Source: Hsuehochloa calcarea (taxonomy: Eukaryota; Streptophyta; Magnoliopsida; Poales; Poaceae). Taken from it: 64,000 nucleotides of DNA. The notes under the pieces are model-generated. The model worked only from the letters and a program-made list of their open reading frames with translations. It did no database searches and had not been told where the DNA came from. The stretch covers positions 38,307,232-38,371,231 of the forward strand of contig CM070599.1 in assembly GCA_036346395.1 (NCBI GenBank), written 5' to 3'. The translations under genes and the position numbers were made by a program. Each line of letters starts with the position of its first letter. The first letter of the stretch is position 1. Shown piece after piece: positions 34,828 to 47,435 of the stretch.

Positions 34828-37481
34828 ATGGAGATAGTAGATAAGATTGCCGAGCCCAAAGACCCTCTGATGGTCACTGCTCGGAAGGTGCACAACTTGG
34901 AGCCGCCAATACCGATAAAAGCATCATGGAAAGGGAAGAGCTCCCAGCAGCAGGATGAGAAGGATTTGCCAGCGGATGGTGACGAGAGCTTCCGGAGCGT
35001 GGGTTCCTCAGATGAGGGTGGCCGGAGTTCTTTCTCTGGGGCCAGTCACCCCCCGGAGCCAATTGATATGGATCTTATGAAGACGGTCTATGTCGCCATT
35101 GATGAGGAGAAGTCCGAGCCACCAGTGTGTTTAGTGCGAGGACTATCAGTGAAAGGGCCGTTCATAGATGACCTTTCGATTCGTGTTACAGGCATGAAGG
35201 TAAATACGGTGGTAGATGTAGGCAGTGGTGAAGGTTTGGCTGAAGAGAGGAAGGTGTCTGGTGCTGCAGTGGCATCATTGGCCATGGCACGCTCGTCACA
35301 GGCTACGGAAGCTGTGTCCTTGCCTCCGGATTCAGAAGAGAAGGAGTGTGTCTGGGATGCCTCGCTCCCTCCGAGTGGCAATGTCAGCCGTCACAGTAGC
35401 ATTGATAGCATGGGTGTGGTCACTGCCATGAACATCGTGAACAGCTACACGAACACATATAAAAGTGAAGCCATAGCTAGTGAAACCGTGCTTACTGTGG
35501 AGAGGAACTTTGAAAGTGTAAAGGGTAGTGTTCGAGGCGACTCTCTAGAAAGTGCAAAAACTAGCATGAGTCGAGCAAGCGACAGCAGCGGTGTTAGCGA
35601 TGACAGTAGCTGGAGCAATATCATTGGAGGTGCCAGCAAGCCTCATAAGGGGAATGATCCTACATGGAAGGCAATTCATGCTGTGAGAACTCGAGATGGC
35701 GTGCTCGGGATGAGCCATTTTAGACTGCTCAAGCGTCTTGGCTGTGGTGACATTGGCAGTGTTTACCTCTCAGAGTTAAGTGGGACTAGGTGCTACTTCG
35801 CAATGAAAGTAATGGACAAGGCATCCTTGGCAAGTAGGAAGAAGTTGAACAGGGCTCAAACTGAGAGGGAGATTCTACAGCTTCTGGATCACCCATTCCT
35901 CCCAACTCTGTACACACATTTTGAGACCGACAGATTCTCGTGTTTAGTCATGGAATTCTGTCCAGGTGGCGATCTGCACACTCTGCGACAAAGACAGCCT
36001 GGAAAACATTTCTCAGAGTATGCAGCAAGGTAATCTATATTAAAGGATGAATAGAGTAGTTATTTTTGTCAGTACTATATTTGCATGTTATCATATTCCA
36101 TTCACATTCTAGGGTTTTGTTAAATCAAATTTAGTACCCCTTTTATTGTCCATATAGTGTAGTTCAGTGTTACCATTCTTTCTGCTTCTTTCTAGTTTCT
36201 AGAGAAGCACTTGAGCTTTTGAGGGGGTTCTTGAACCTGAAGCATAACTGTGTAAGTTGAAAATGGTTCCCATAAGAAAAATTAGTGTGGGTATAACTAG
36301 AAAGTTTTATAGGAAGCTTGTCTTGTGGCCTTTATTAGATGATGTTCAGAGAACTGGTATATGATGAAATATTTGTCCAAAATGTACTCAGTGGGGGCCT
36401 GGGGGGTGCCCATAAATGGTGCTTGCATTTCATGGATGGAAATTTATACAGTGTGGTCCATGCCATGGTTGGCATGAGTTAGAGATTGTATAAGTCGTGC
36501 TCCAATCTGTTTTAGCTTTAGTGTTTCACACTTCAATGTCATATTATCGAGTAGCTTGCCTGCTAATTGCAACTGCAAGCACTGACATTGTGTGCTCTGA
36601 TTCTGAGCAGGTTTTATGCTGCAGAAGTACTTCTAGCTCTGGAGTATCTACACATGCTGGGAGTCGTTTACAGGGATCTGAAGCCAGAAAATGTTCTGGT
36701 GCGCGATGATGGCCACATAATGCTTTCAGATTTTGACCTCTCCCTGAGATGCGCAGTCTCACCTACACTCATCAGAACATCAGCTTTTGATTATGATCCC
36801 AGAAAAGTGGGTGGTTCATTCTGTGTACAACCTGCTTGCATGGAACCTACTTCAGTCTGTATTCAGCCTGCATGCTTCATACCCAAATTGTTTGGTCAGA
36901 AGAGCAAGAAAAAGACTAGAAAGACGAGGTCTGAGCTAGGACTGAGTGCCACCACCTTGCCTGAGCTCGTCGCAGAGCCAACATCAGCTCGATCAATGTC
37001 ATTTGTCGGGACTCATGAGTACTTGGCCCCAGAAATCATCAAAGGTGAAGGGCATGGAAGTGCTGTTGACTGGTGGACCTTTGGTATCTTCTTGCATGAG
37101 CTTCTATACGGCAAGACGCCGTTCAAGGGGTCAGGCAACCGTGCCACGCTGTTCAATGTGGTTGGTCAGCAGCTAAGATTCCCGGAGTCATCGTCCACAA
37201 GCTACGCGAGCAGAGACCTCATCATGGGGCTCCTGGTCAAGGAACCGCAGCACCGCCTCGGCGTGAAGAGGGGAGCGACAGAGATAAAGCAACATCCGTT
37301 CTTCGATGGCGTGAATTGGGCTCTCATCCGGTGCAGCACACCTCCTGAGGTTCCAAGGCCTGTCGAGGCTGAGCTGCCCTTGAAGTACGGGGTGGCAGAG
37401 GCGATCGGAAGCAACAGCAAGAGGATGGTTGGTGCAGACATGAAGTCCGGTGGGAAATACCTGGACTTTGAGTTCTTTTAG
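34828..37481 (+). CDS. AGC VIIIa serine/threonine kinase, D6PK/G11A-like, 690 aa
   Basis: Two exons, 34828-36029 and 36611-37481, join in frame (AG|G codon, GTAATC...GAGCAG) to 690 aa. The first 290 or so residues are a Ser-rich variable region. The kinase domain shows a glycine loop from G305 (GCGDIGSVY), Lys in AMKVMDK at 327, YRDLKPEN with D423, and DFD instead of DFG at 441-443. About 90 residues with paired QPAC motifs and a basic KKKTRKTR stretch follow as an insertion before GTHEYLAPEII at 534. DFD plus this insertion defines plant AGC VIII kinases. It ends YLDFEFF, a PDK1-docking FxxF-type tail. D6PK relatives phosphorylate PIN auxin efflux carriers at the plasma membrane. Substrate here is inferred from family. 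All catalytic residues are present. Confidence 0.93.
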
Positions 37482-38485
37482 AGTTGTGCCTAATTGCAGA
37501 GCTATTGTTTTCATACTGTTGGTGTTGGGTCAGTTTGGTGTTGTGATTCGATATGGTGGTGTTTGTCTCACTACCATTGCAAATTTCTCGCATCTGAATT
37601 GACCAGAATTAGATAGATGGATTTGCCTGCTTAAATTCTTCTCCACATCTGGCGTTTCTAGAGCGGTAGGGCTAATCTCTAGTTTGAAAACATGTGCAAA
37701 GTGCTAATAATTGCATTGCAGAAAGTCCCTGAGGGAGATGTTTAGAGTTTGGACTAAGCTGATGACCTCCACAGCAGTTCACTCGGAGATCCTACAACGG
37801 CCGGAGATATGGGCGTTCTTCTCTGAACTGACTGAACCTTACAGGATGCACCTGACCAATTTTCACCGTTTCTATTTTCCCCCATTTTGTTCTTGGGTAT
37901 ATGATAGGTGCTCCAATGCTTTCCAAAAAACGAAAAGCGTGGATCTTGGAAAGGATTCGAGGATCTGATTTGCGACCGCCTGCTAACTAATGCGTCGATG
38001 AAACTGCTCCAGGAGTTGTACTAACTAGCATGGCATGTGATAGGCAATATAAGGTTTCCTATTGGAGTGTAATGTATGATGTCTGTTTATACCCATATGG
38101 CATGTTGTAATACTCTGGTACGTACCAGACTCACAGGCAGTCTACCTTGGTTAAGCTCAAGGGCATGCTACGGTAGATTTTTTTTTTTTTTTTTGGGGCG
38201 CTGATACAATGTTTGAAGTTTAGACGGGCGCACAAATTTAAGGTGCGTGTTTGTCTGGCTCGATGGAAGGAGGACTTGCATGCAAAAACCAAACCAATCG
38301 CAGCCTCCGTCGCCTCGGCGCCTCCGATAGTCCGATTCCCCCCGCACAAGAGAAAACGCAATCTCTGCCATATTTGGATTGGCCCGAAATCTCGATCCAT
38401 TCTCGTGAACGAGTCGAAAATTTGAACTAAATTTCATACACATTCATAGTAATGTGCCGAGATTTTGGCCCACCCGAACACAACC
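37482..38485. other. Kinase 3' UTR and intergenic DNA
   Basis: The kinase 3' untranslated region probably fills the first few hundred bases. A run of 18 T lies at about 38178-38195. No gene was recognised. Confidence 0.4.
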
Positions 38486-38488
38486 TAA

Positions 38489-39027
38489 TGGTATGTTTGG
38501 GTCGGTAAATTAGGGCATATATGTACGGGATGATTCTGAATATGTCTCCGTCTCTGTATGTTTGTTAAATGAACCGAATCAAACTCGTTCTGAATGGAGT
38601 TATACAAATTCTGATAATATTTTCTAAATATGTTGTACCGAACGGTTCCATAAAAATAAGTGAATCACGAGGTACAAGAACGAGCATATCCCCTCTATTG
38701 CCCCCCTCTCTATATGTATACGTCACTGACCGGTAGGTCATATGGATAGTTAAAATAATTAATTTAGTTAAATACTTCTTTTATAATTAAAGTAAATTTA
38801 ATAATTATATTGATATTTCAATTATTAATCATGCTAATACTTCTTTATGTATACAACTAATTCAACTCCACCACTCGAAACAAACACCATTTTGAACCAT
38901 CACATTCAATCAAAAAAATCTTTAATTATCTTATTACACTAACCAAGCATGCAAATTGTATGCACCATCTCATTCATATTGTACAATCCTATCTCATTCG
39001 CTTTTATTCCGCAGACCAAACACACCC
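38489..39027. mobile_element. PIF/Harbinger-like (Tourist-type) MITE, 539 bp
   Basis: The left end TGGTATGTTTGGGT and the reverse complement of the right end GGGTGTGTTTGGT are inverted repeats of the Tourist/PIF kind (GG-TGTTTGG). TAA flanks both sides (38486-38488 and 39028-39030), the 3-bp TWA target of this superfamily. The interior is AT-rich and non-coding. It ends 58 bases before the UCH start codon. Confidence 0.72.
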
Positions 39028-39085
39028 TAAATCGCCGCCCGCCGCCGCTCAATCCGTCGTCCCTTCCTCCTGCACGTCAGTCGCC

Positions 39086-42000
39086 ATGGTGAAGCGGTGG
39101 CTCCCCCTCGAGGCCAACCCCGACGTCATGAACCAGGTGCTCACTCCTTACACCTCTCTAATCTTCTGGTTTTCCTCAGGGTTTCGCGTCGGCCCCTCCC
39201 CCTTTCTCGCTCATGGCCCCTTATGCTACGCTACGGTCAATTGCAGTTCATGTGGGGATTGGGGGTCCCCGAAGATGTGGTGTTCTGCGACGTGTACGGA
39301 CTCGACGACGAGATGCTCGCCATGGTGCCCCAGCCCGTGCTCGCCGTCCTCCTGCTCTACCCCCAGGTGGTTTCTGATGCCCAATTTGGCCGGGGGATCG
39401 TTTAGGTTGCTTGATTCGGTGGTGAGGAAGAACTGACCCCCCCGCGCCGCTTTTTGGTGAGCAGGACGAGAAGAAGGAATCTGATGCTTCGACCACCTCG
39501 ACGGTGGAGATTAAGGTGAGACTAAGTTGTATGATTGGTCATTAGTTGTCAGTTAGTATGCCCAACGCCTTTCATGATCCAAAAGCTGTCGGTTTACCCT
39601 TTTGTTTCCTGGAAATGGTAAATGGTGAAATACAGGCATAGTCGCTCAGCATAATTCAGCATAGGACCTAATCATAAACTATCGACTTCACTGGTTAGTG
39701 AACATCAATCAAAATGGGCCATTTACAATATGACCTTGCAATGAACGAATACTCCCAATCGATCTTGTCACTGAACATCAATCGAGATGATTCTGTAGTC
39801 TGTAGTTACGTACATATTGTTGGTATACAAATTTTACTAACCAAAATTATTATATAGGCTATTTACATTTTTCTTAAAATATAGCATGTTTCAGGCATGA
39901 TTTAATAAACCCAACTAATTCGTACTTCAAATCAAACCTGCTTGTTTTATTTTCCAGTTATTGCTGATTCCTGTCTATTGCGATTTAGAAGTGTTTATAG
40001 ATTTGATGTTCTACATATAATATGCCTGTTCATTCTATGCATAATGAGCACATCATATGATTACATGCTAGGATGCACGGACACGGACACGCGTGTCGGA
40101 CACGACACGTATCGGACACGGGATTCGCCATTTTCTAAAAAATAGCGACACGGGGACACGGCTGTATATATATATTATTGAATGTTTTTTCACGTGTTTA
40201 TCAAACAGAAAGTGTAAAATGTTAGGAATATGTACCTCAAAGATGATCATCGCTCTTGTTCTTTTCAGTTTTTCGTAAAGCATAACTTCATATTAATACA
40301 AAAAATTCATAATTCATGTAACCTGTGAATAGAAAAAACTTGATTAGTAAATATAAGTAAGTAAGTAACAATATAACAAATACAATGCAACAACAAACAC
40401 CTAAGTACCTAACATTCTAACAATCTAACATTATAATAACCATCAAATAATTGACAAATGACAGAGTACAACCAACAATCCAACAAGAAGTAGCCAAGTT
40501 CAAACATAGAAAGTTAGAAACTTAAAAGACAGAGTACAACCAACATAGGAGTGGTTCAACTTAAGTTACATAACAAACTCAAATTAAAGGCTTACGAAAA
40601 GATAGCATGAGACTCCCAGTCTCCTAGACTTCCTCTTGTTCATCCTCATCCAGGTTCACCACATTAGACCCATCTTCAAAAGACACGCCTCCAACTCGGT
40701 TCTTCAAGAGAGATTAGCAACTTCTAGAATGCCGACACCACTAAGAGATTCAAAGCTATCTCCACCCACATCCCACATCCTTCGCCCCAGTTTTGTAAGA
40801 TGATGTTCTCCTGGACAAAAGTCTCAAATTATTGTGCACAAAGACCAAATCTTCAGCACGCTCAGGAGTTAGCTTGTTTCTATGCATGATGTGGATGAAA
40901 TTATATGTGCTCCAATTCCTTTCGCAGCAAGAAGATGAGGCCGGTTGGTTAACTATTTTGAGAGCCAAACTTTGCAACATAGGAATAGATTGTCCATGAT
41001 TTGCCCACCAATTCATTGGATCAAGGATCCCTCTATCGTAAATGGAATCAAAGTCATTAAATTCTGCAGAACAAGTCGAAAATCTAGCATATTCCTCTTT
41101 AACTTGTCTGAGGTGGTCAAGTATAGGAAAAAAAACTTCTTAAAACACTTCATTCTCATTTGTGAAATCTCAAGATCCTTGTGGGGGGTACACGGCCAAC
41201 ACCTTCGTTGATCCACTTCTCACTATAATATCTACAAAAAGAAAATGAATGGATTAAAACTTTTGCAAGAACTAAATATTAGCAAATAGCAATCACAAAT
41301 AGATTTTTATATCACCTTGGATTAAGTGAATGCGCCAAGCAATGGAGTGGAGTGTTGCCTTTTGCCCACCGATCAACCAATATGCTATGAACAACCGAGT
41401 AAAAGGTGGACTCCTCATTATCTTGCTTTCCTTCCCACTTATATATTGCTTTCTTTACATTCTCTATCATTGTGTCCCACATCTCATAAATCAGATGAAG
41501 ACATGGTGTGTCAGTGTCCGCCACACGTAGCATTTCATATATAGGCTCAGTGAATTCAATAATGTAGTTCATCTTGCCCCACCACACATCATTGAGCACT
41601 TTGTCTCTAACAAATTGTGCCATCCCGACATTGTCATCTTTGTAAGCCTCCCATGCTTCACTAATTACCATTCTTTGAAGTGCCCTCTTGACTCATTGTT
41701 TCAGCAATGGCAAGCATCTTCAGATTGCTAAACTCATTGAACATTGAAAGCCTCATGCCATGGTTCATTATGAAATTCTTGATCATATTAGCATCCTGAG
41801 CAATTTCAGTTATCCAATGGCACTCATCAAAGATGAGGACTTCATCATCAGTTCTTGGCATTTTAGCAAAGACAAATACTTTTCAAAGCAAGATTAAGAG
41901 TATGAACAACACAGGGTGTCCAGAAGATGTGATTGTACTTCTGCTGAATAATCAAACCCGCACCTTTGCAATTTGCAGCATTGTCAGTGATGACTTGGAC

Positions 42001-45000
42001 CACATTTCTTGTACCCACTTCTTCAATAATAGCAATCAACTTCTCTGCAATGTACTCCTTTGTTTTCACCTCGCCTTCAGCATTGATAGCTCGCAAGAAC
42101 ATAGGTGCACTCTCAGAAACAGCGATAAAGTTTATGAGTGGTCGCCTCTGTGCATCCGACCACCCATCTGAACAGATAGTCACTCCCTTTTCAGACCATG
42201 TGCTCTTTGTCCGCTCTAATAAGGACTCAATCTGAGCCCTTTCTTGTTGAAGAAGAGTGGTCCTCAACTTGTTGTATCCAGGAGGAATATAACCAGAAAT
42301 GTTGTGGTCTGCTGCGTAGGTATATGAACTTTGATAATGTGGATTTCTGGCTACATTGAAAGACAATCTGTAAAAAAACATAACCCTAAATTAGTGAAAG
42401 CTTTAAAGGAATTGTGTCAATTGGATAAATTCAAGCAATGCTTTTGATTACAAACTCAAGAATAAAACATCCTCGCAATCATAGCATCCAGCTTGTTGGC
42501 GAGTTTCATTGTTGAAAGCTTTCTCCAAAGTTGAGCCTGAAGTTGCCCTCCGCTTAGAACCCATGCTAGATGAAGCAACACTATCAGCAGTACTAGTGAT
42601 GTTCGTTGGCAAAGGAACATGTCTTGGCTTTGTTTTTGCTAACTCCTCTTCTACCCTTGCAACTTCATTTCTAAGTTGTGTAAGGATAGGTACGGTTACC
42701 TTTGGGCACATTTTGATTCCACCATTAGATATTTTAAGCAAATGCGCTTTCACCCTAGAGTAGCTCCCGGTGTACACAAGTTTACAATACTTGCATTTGA
42801 ATCTCACGTTACCTCCACCTCCACCAGTCCTTTCTAGGCACTCGACATGATTCCACAACGGAGTCTTCGCATTCTCGCTCAAAGACTTGATCCAGGTTCC
42901 ATCTTGTATTTACACAACAAACATGCCAAGATGCACAACAACACAAGGAGTCAAGCACTCACCACTGCTATTATTGTCAATGTCATAGCAGCATAATTGG
43001 ATCACTAGTTTGTTCTCTCCAGTATTTGAGCCATGACAAAGTAATGGACAAATTTGGATCTGTAGAGTAGTGTAGAGTGTAGACTCACCGAAAGTCCAAA
43101 CTGGGAGAAAAGAAGACCTGAAAGAGGACAAAGCGTAAGCGCGAGCAGCGTCGGCGACGTCGGTGCGCAGAGCGTCTTGGCGTCGCACAGACGCGAGGCA
43201 GCAGAGGCGGCAGCGTCGGCAAGCAGCGAGGCGCAGGAGGCGGCGGCGTCAAGCAGCGAGGCAAAGGGGCGGCTTCGGCGCAGCAGAGGCAAAAGCGGCG
43301 TCGGCAGAGAGGCGGCAGCGGCAGCAGCGAGGCGCAGGAGGAAGGCGCGCGTCGGCAAGCAGCGAGGAAAAGGGCGGCGGCCAGCAGCAGAGGAGGGCGG
43401 CTTTGGCGGCGACTTGGCGCAGGAGGCGGCGCAGCCGGCCAGGCGAGGCAAAGGGGCGCGCGCGCAGCGAGGCAACGGGGCGGCGCTGGCAGCAGCGAGG
43501 CGCAGGAGAGCGGCGGCCAGCGCAGCGAGGCGCAGGAGGGCGGCGGCGTCAGCGCAGCGTGAAAAGGGCGGCGGCCAGCGCGGCAGCGAGGCGCAGGAGG
43601 GCGGCGCAGCGCCGGCGACGGCAAGCAGCGCAGTAACGACGGCGTGAGCCGCAGCAGCGCGGCGTTGTCGCTGGGGAAGCTGCGGGACTGAGATGATGGG
43701 GAGAGCCAGGAGGAGGGGTAGGGTTAGGGAGATGGGCCGGGGATAACAGTGCGTGATTGGGCCGAATGAATGGGCCGATATGTGTCCGACACGCGGCCAA
43801 ACGTGTCGGATACGTATCCGAATTTATTTCTATTTATTTTTGCGACACGAATTTCCGACACGCTTACAATACGTGTCGGAGCCGTGTCGGAGCCGTGTCC
43901 GTGTCCGACACGGTGTCCGACACGGACACGGCTGTAATGCGCCGTGTCGGTGCTTTGGAGATTACATGTTTCAGTTTTTTCGAATTCCATGCAAGATTTA
44001 CAGCTCAATTTAGTTTTGTATGGTCTCAACTTATGCTGACGAAACTTGGTTGCAAAGATTGTCACTGAACTTATGCCAATTGTGTATATTATTATTTCCT
44101 GATTAATCATAAACTTCATGAAGCAGGAGCCCAGCAAGAAGGTGTACTTTACAAAACAGACTGTTGGGAATGCCTGTGGAACAGTTGGTATTATTCATGC
44201 ACTGGGGAATGCTGCGTCCAAAATCAAGCTAGGTATTTGCAGGAGTTTTGAGCTTGTGTTTAGCAAGTGATCTATAGAATACTATTGTCTTCATGCCTCA
44301 AAATAGCCTACTGATATAGGAACGTAGATTTGTTGAAATATCTAAACAAGTAACTGATCTAAGCAGTCCCTCGTATTCATTGTTTAATCATGCAATTCTA
44401 TCAGTCTGGGCACACAACAAATAGCAAAATTTCAGGTCACTTTTGTTTTTTGTGTAACAGTTCATTTTGTCTCCAATAGTAATTTGTGCATGATGCCTTA
44501 AAAACTCCATACAATCCCGTGTTCTTTCTTTCTTAATGAAATGTCAAAACTTTCACAAAATAGTTGCTAGTGGGTGGTCGTTTACTTGATCCTATCATAT
44601 GTTGGGTAATTCCAGAGTTCACAATCTAGTCTGGTTTCTGAGCACATAGTGTTACATATTAATGTGTTCTTAAATGATGCCAAGACATTATTTGGTCAGT
44701 CATAACTCATAAGTATGTAATCCTCACACTTGTGATTTTATGCTGACTCTAATTCGAACTGTGCTTCAAAAAAACGTTATGTTGAGTACCTTCCTATTTA
44801 GTGTTTGCTATCTTTGACTTGTAGTGAGACTTAATTAGTACTTCTCTTCTTTGCAGCTGAGGGGTCATATTTTGATAGATTTTATAAACAGACCGCTGAT
44901 ATGGATCCTATCCAGGTTAGTGGTGCATGTGTTCTAATTCAAGTGCTTTTTGTTAATGATCACAGCTTGACTTCTGTGCTGTACTAATCTATAAAGTACT

Positions 45001-46194
45001 TATTTTCAGCGTGCTGACTTTCTTGAGGAGGACCAAGAAATGGAGGATGCTCATTCTGTTGCTGTTTATGCTGGTGATACGGAGGTTATTATAGTCATGC
45101 CTTTCTTTAGTTTATGCTTAGTATATTAATATTTGGACCAGATGACTAGATAATATTCTGTTGAATGTACACAAGTCAGTGTTTATAATTCCGGATTACC
45201 AGCAGTTCTCAGAGTCACCCTGTTGCCACTTGCGCGTAGCCAGCTGGAAACCAAGTAACCAAGTGCTAACGCCAGTTTCCAGACTCTTGCTGGGAACAAC
45301 CAGAATTACTAGCGACCAGCTAGTTTATCAAATTCCGTCTGTTAGCCGGTTGACCTGCCTCATTGCGATCATGTCATCTCCCATTTGTCACTCTGAATAG
45401 CTGCAACCTGTGGTGAATGTTGTTGATCATATGTCATTTGTTAGCGGGAATGGGACATTGTTCATTCATTCACAATCTCAGCAGGAAGGGCTGTTATTAA
45501 GGAATTGCTAATTAAAATTATTTGAATAATGTGATGGAAAATCTATATTTTTAGTATATCATCCTTAGTCCGAGTTTGTTTTCATCTTTGGTTGCCATCT
45601 AACAGATCTGTATTTTATTGTTCAGGCCAAGGATGGGGTAATTGAACATTATGTATGTTTCTCTTGTGTTGATGGTACATACTGAATGACCATCTTCAAG
45701 AATGCCATAATTGAATTTTGTTACTGTTAGTCTGATGGTCACTTTCTCTTTTCTTTTTTCATTCAGGAGAACTTTATGAGCTTGATGGAGGGAAACTGCA
45801 GCCAATACCTCATGGTCGTTCCTCTCCTGATAGCTTGTTGCAGGTAAATTGTTTAGTTATTCTCGTCTCATTTTCAGTTTTTAGCTTACAATTTGAAAAG
45901 GAACGCTTGCAAATTTATACCTTAAACATAAGGTTTGTGACTGTGATGTTGGTAGCTCTTGGTTTATAGTTAATTCTTATTTTTGAATAAGATCCTAGCT
46001 GCTTAGCAATATCTTGCTCAAACACTTGCACCACCCCTTATGATTCTCCGCAGTACAAATGATGTTCATGATTTTTGGGCTCCTATTCCCCCTCCCCCCT
46101 CTGTATGCAGGACGCTGCAAAGGTCATACAAGCAAGGATTGCAGAGTATCCTCAGTCACTCAACTTCAACGTCATGGCTCTTTCAAAGAAGTGA
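39086..46194 (+). CDS. UCH3: Ubiquitin C-terminal hydrolase, UCHL3 type (peptidase C12), 223 aa
   Basis: Nine exons with consensus splice sites: 39086-39136, 39247-39366, 39465-39515, 44127-44232, 44857-44915, 45010-45084, 45626-45674, 45767-45843 and 46111-46194. They total 672 nt in frame, 223 aa, close to the family's usual 220-235. It starts MVKRWLPLEANPDVMNQ. The catalytic set is complete: oxyanion Gln85 and nucleophile Cys91 in KQTVGNACGT, His162 in IEHYVCFSCVDG and Asp177 in YELDGG. The crossover loop follows FDRF and includes ADFLEEDQEMEDAHS. The enzyme removes small adducts from ubiquitin C-termini in the cytosol and nucleus. Intron 3 is 4.6 kb because of a hAT insertion, but no splice site is touched. 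The gene symbol follows the plant UCH3 group by similarity. Confidence 0.93.
40624..42882 (-). pseudogene. hAT transposase (BED finger, DUF659, hAT dimerisation domain)
   Basis: The first exon (ATG 42882) begins MSENAKTPLWNHVE and holds a BED zinc finger (RFKCKYCKLVYTG, RVKAHLL). An intron follows about 42440-42380. The next part (42381-41863) is a DUF659-type region with GVTICSDGWSDAQRRPLINF and VVQVITDNAANCKGAG, where the Asp residues fit the RNase H-like catalytic fold. Further pieces at 41861-41312 contain FDECHWITEIAQD and NDVWWGKMNYI. The C-terminal dimerisation region near 41016-40760 has CCERNWSTYNFIH and RAEDLVFVHNNLRLLSRR. It ends NLDEDEQEEV with a stop at 40624-40626. Frame changes between parts may be introns or decay; function is doubtful. 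Confidence 0.85.
43160..43660. repeat. GC-rich degenerate tandem repeat (hAT leader region)
   Basis: About 500 bp of near repeats such as GCAGCGAGGCGCAGGAGGCG and GGGCGGCGGCCAGCG. All long frames here come from the repeat, not from a protein. The position upstream of the hAT transposase start suggests its leader and promoter. Confidence 0.75.
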
Positions 46195-47426
46195 TATCGC
46201 TCCCGAGGAAAAGGCTTGTTGGTTTACTTCACTGGTATATTTCCACCTGCAGCAGTCTCTGTAAATCCAAATGCAGCAGTGTTTACTGTTTAGTCGTATT
46301 TTGCCTTTATTATGATGTTTGAGCACATGAAAACGCAAATAAGATGGGAACATAACTATCGTGATAGAACTGTATGGGTGTATATCTTAAGCTAGTTGCA
46401 CTTCTTTGCATCCCTTTATATCGAAGATTCCAAATGAATTGTCAAGTTGATATTTGCTAGGTGACGCATTCCGTGCAACTAGATGCCCACCGCACATAAT
46501 CACTCCCTTCCCGTCTAACGGAGGTAGCTACTTGGTTAGGCTAGCCACGGCATGCGCCGCGCGAGGGGTTGCATGGGCATGAGCTTCGTGTGGACTACAA
46601 GAAGGCTACCACGTTATGAAGGTCCTAAGGCTGTGGAAGCTCACATACCTTTTGATTTGTCGTCCGTGTTAGACCAAACTCATGTCATTTACTGTGGACC
46701 GCTGTTAAACCTTCTGTGAGCAACTCGCGAGTAAAATCCCAGCAGCGCACTCCATATAAGCCGCGTGGGATGTAAGCTGAATCTTATCAAAGAAATGAAA
46801 CCCTAAACTTAGCTACTTTACTTGTTCTTAGTTATCTCTGTTCTCTCCTCTGTTCTCTTTTACGCATCCCCAAATTTCTCCTTATCGTCCTACAGATTTA
46901 TCATTGTTTGGATTCGGATTTATTCCGGGTCCTGACAGCGCTTCGCCCGTAACTAGGGAAGTAGGGGGCACTGCACCGTGGCAGGGCCAACGGCCGTGTG
47001 CGACTCTGAGCCGGGGCGGCACGAACGGGCGACACGCAGCTGGATATATTTCGCGCATGCCGCATGCTAGCGGGAGGCGCTTCACGGCGGCGTCTGGGCG
47101 TGCTGCGCACGGCGACTCCCGCGTTGGGCAACGGCGCCTTCGGTGGGGCGGCCATGCGTTTTCCTGGCGCAGCATGGCAGGGATTATTTATGTGAATGGG
47201 CTAAAGGCCGACTGACCGGCCGGGTTAAGACACGCGGCATGTCGAGGTGGGCATTGAGCTTTACACGGGCAATATTACCCAATCCATAATAAACTGCAAA
47301 GTGAACGGCGGGCTAGCAATCAAACCAACATAAAAGCGTATTGCGAATTCCAAATTCCAAATTCTTTTGAAGTATACGATGTGGATCAACTTTGGAGATA
47401 AAAATACCAATTTTAGATGGCCTAGA
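46195..47426. other. UCH 3' flank and intergenic DNA with LTR-like sequence
   Basis: The UCH 3' untranslated region is followed by AT-rich DNA. From about 46670 (TGTTAGACCAAAC) to 46937 (GGGTCCTGACA) the sequence looks like an LTR with a CCATATAAGCC TATA-like box. No target duplication or partner was found. No gene was recognised. Confidence 0.35.
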
Positions 47427-47435
47427 TGTTGGTCA

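Larger units (their letters stand above)
40068..43960 (-). mobile_element. hAT transposon, about 3.9 kb, in UCH intron 3
   Basis: The ends CTAGGATGCACGGACACGG and, reverse-complemented, CTCCAAAGCACCGACACGG match at 13 of 19 bases. Both are followed by repeated GTGTC(C/G)GACACG subterminal motifs. ATTACATG flanks exactly (40060-40067 and 43961-43968), and the match extends one base outward to GATTACATG. The element carries a minus-strand hAT transposase gene and a GC-rich leader, so it is of the autonomous type although decayed. Intron splicing signals of the host gene lie outside it. Confidence 0.92.

Noticed and set aside
43163..43647. Long plus and minus frames of 156-179 codons
   Set aside because: They arise from the GC-rich tandem repeat that lacks stop codons in several frames at once; the translations are Arg/Ala/Ser runs with no domain.
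46670..46937. Solo LTR (TGTTAGACC...TCCTGACA)
   Set aside because: Plausible LTR ends and a TATA-like box, but flanking bases GTCCG and GCGCT do not match and no partner or primer site was seen; noted only in the intergenic entry.
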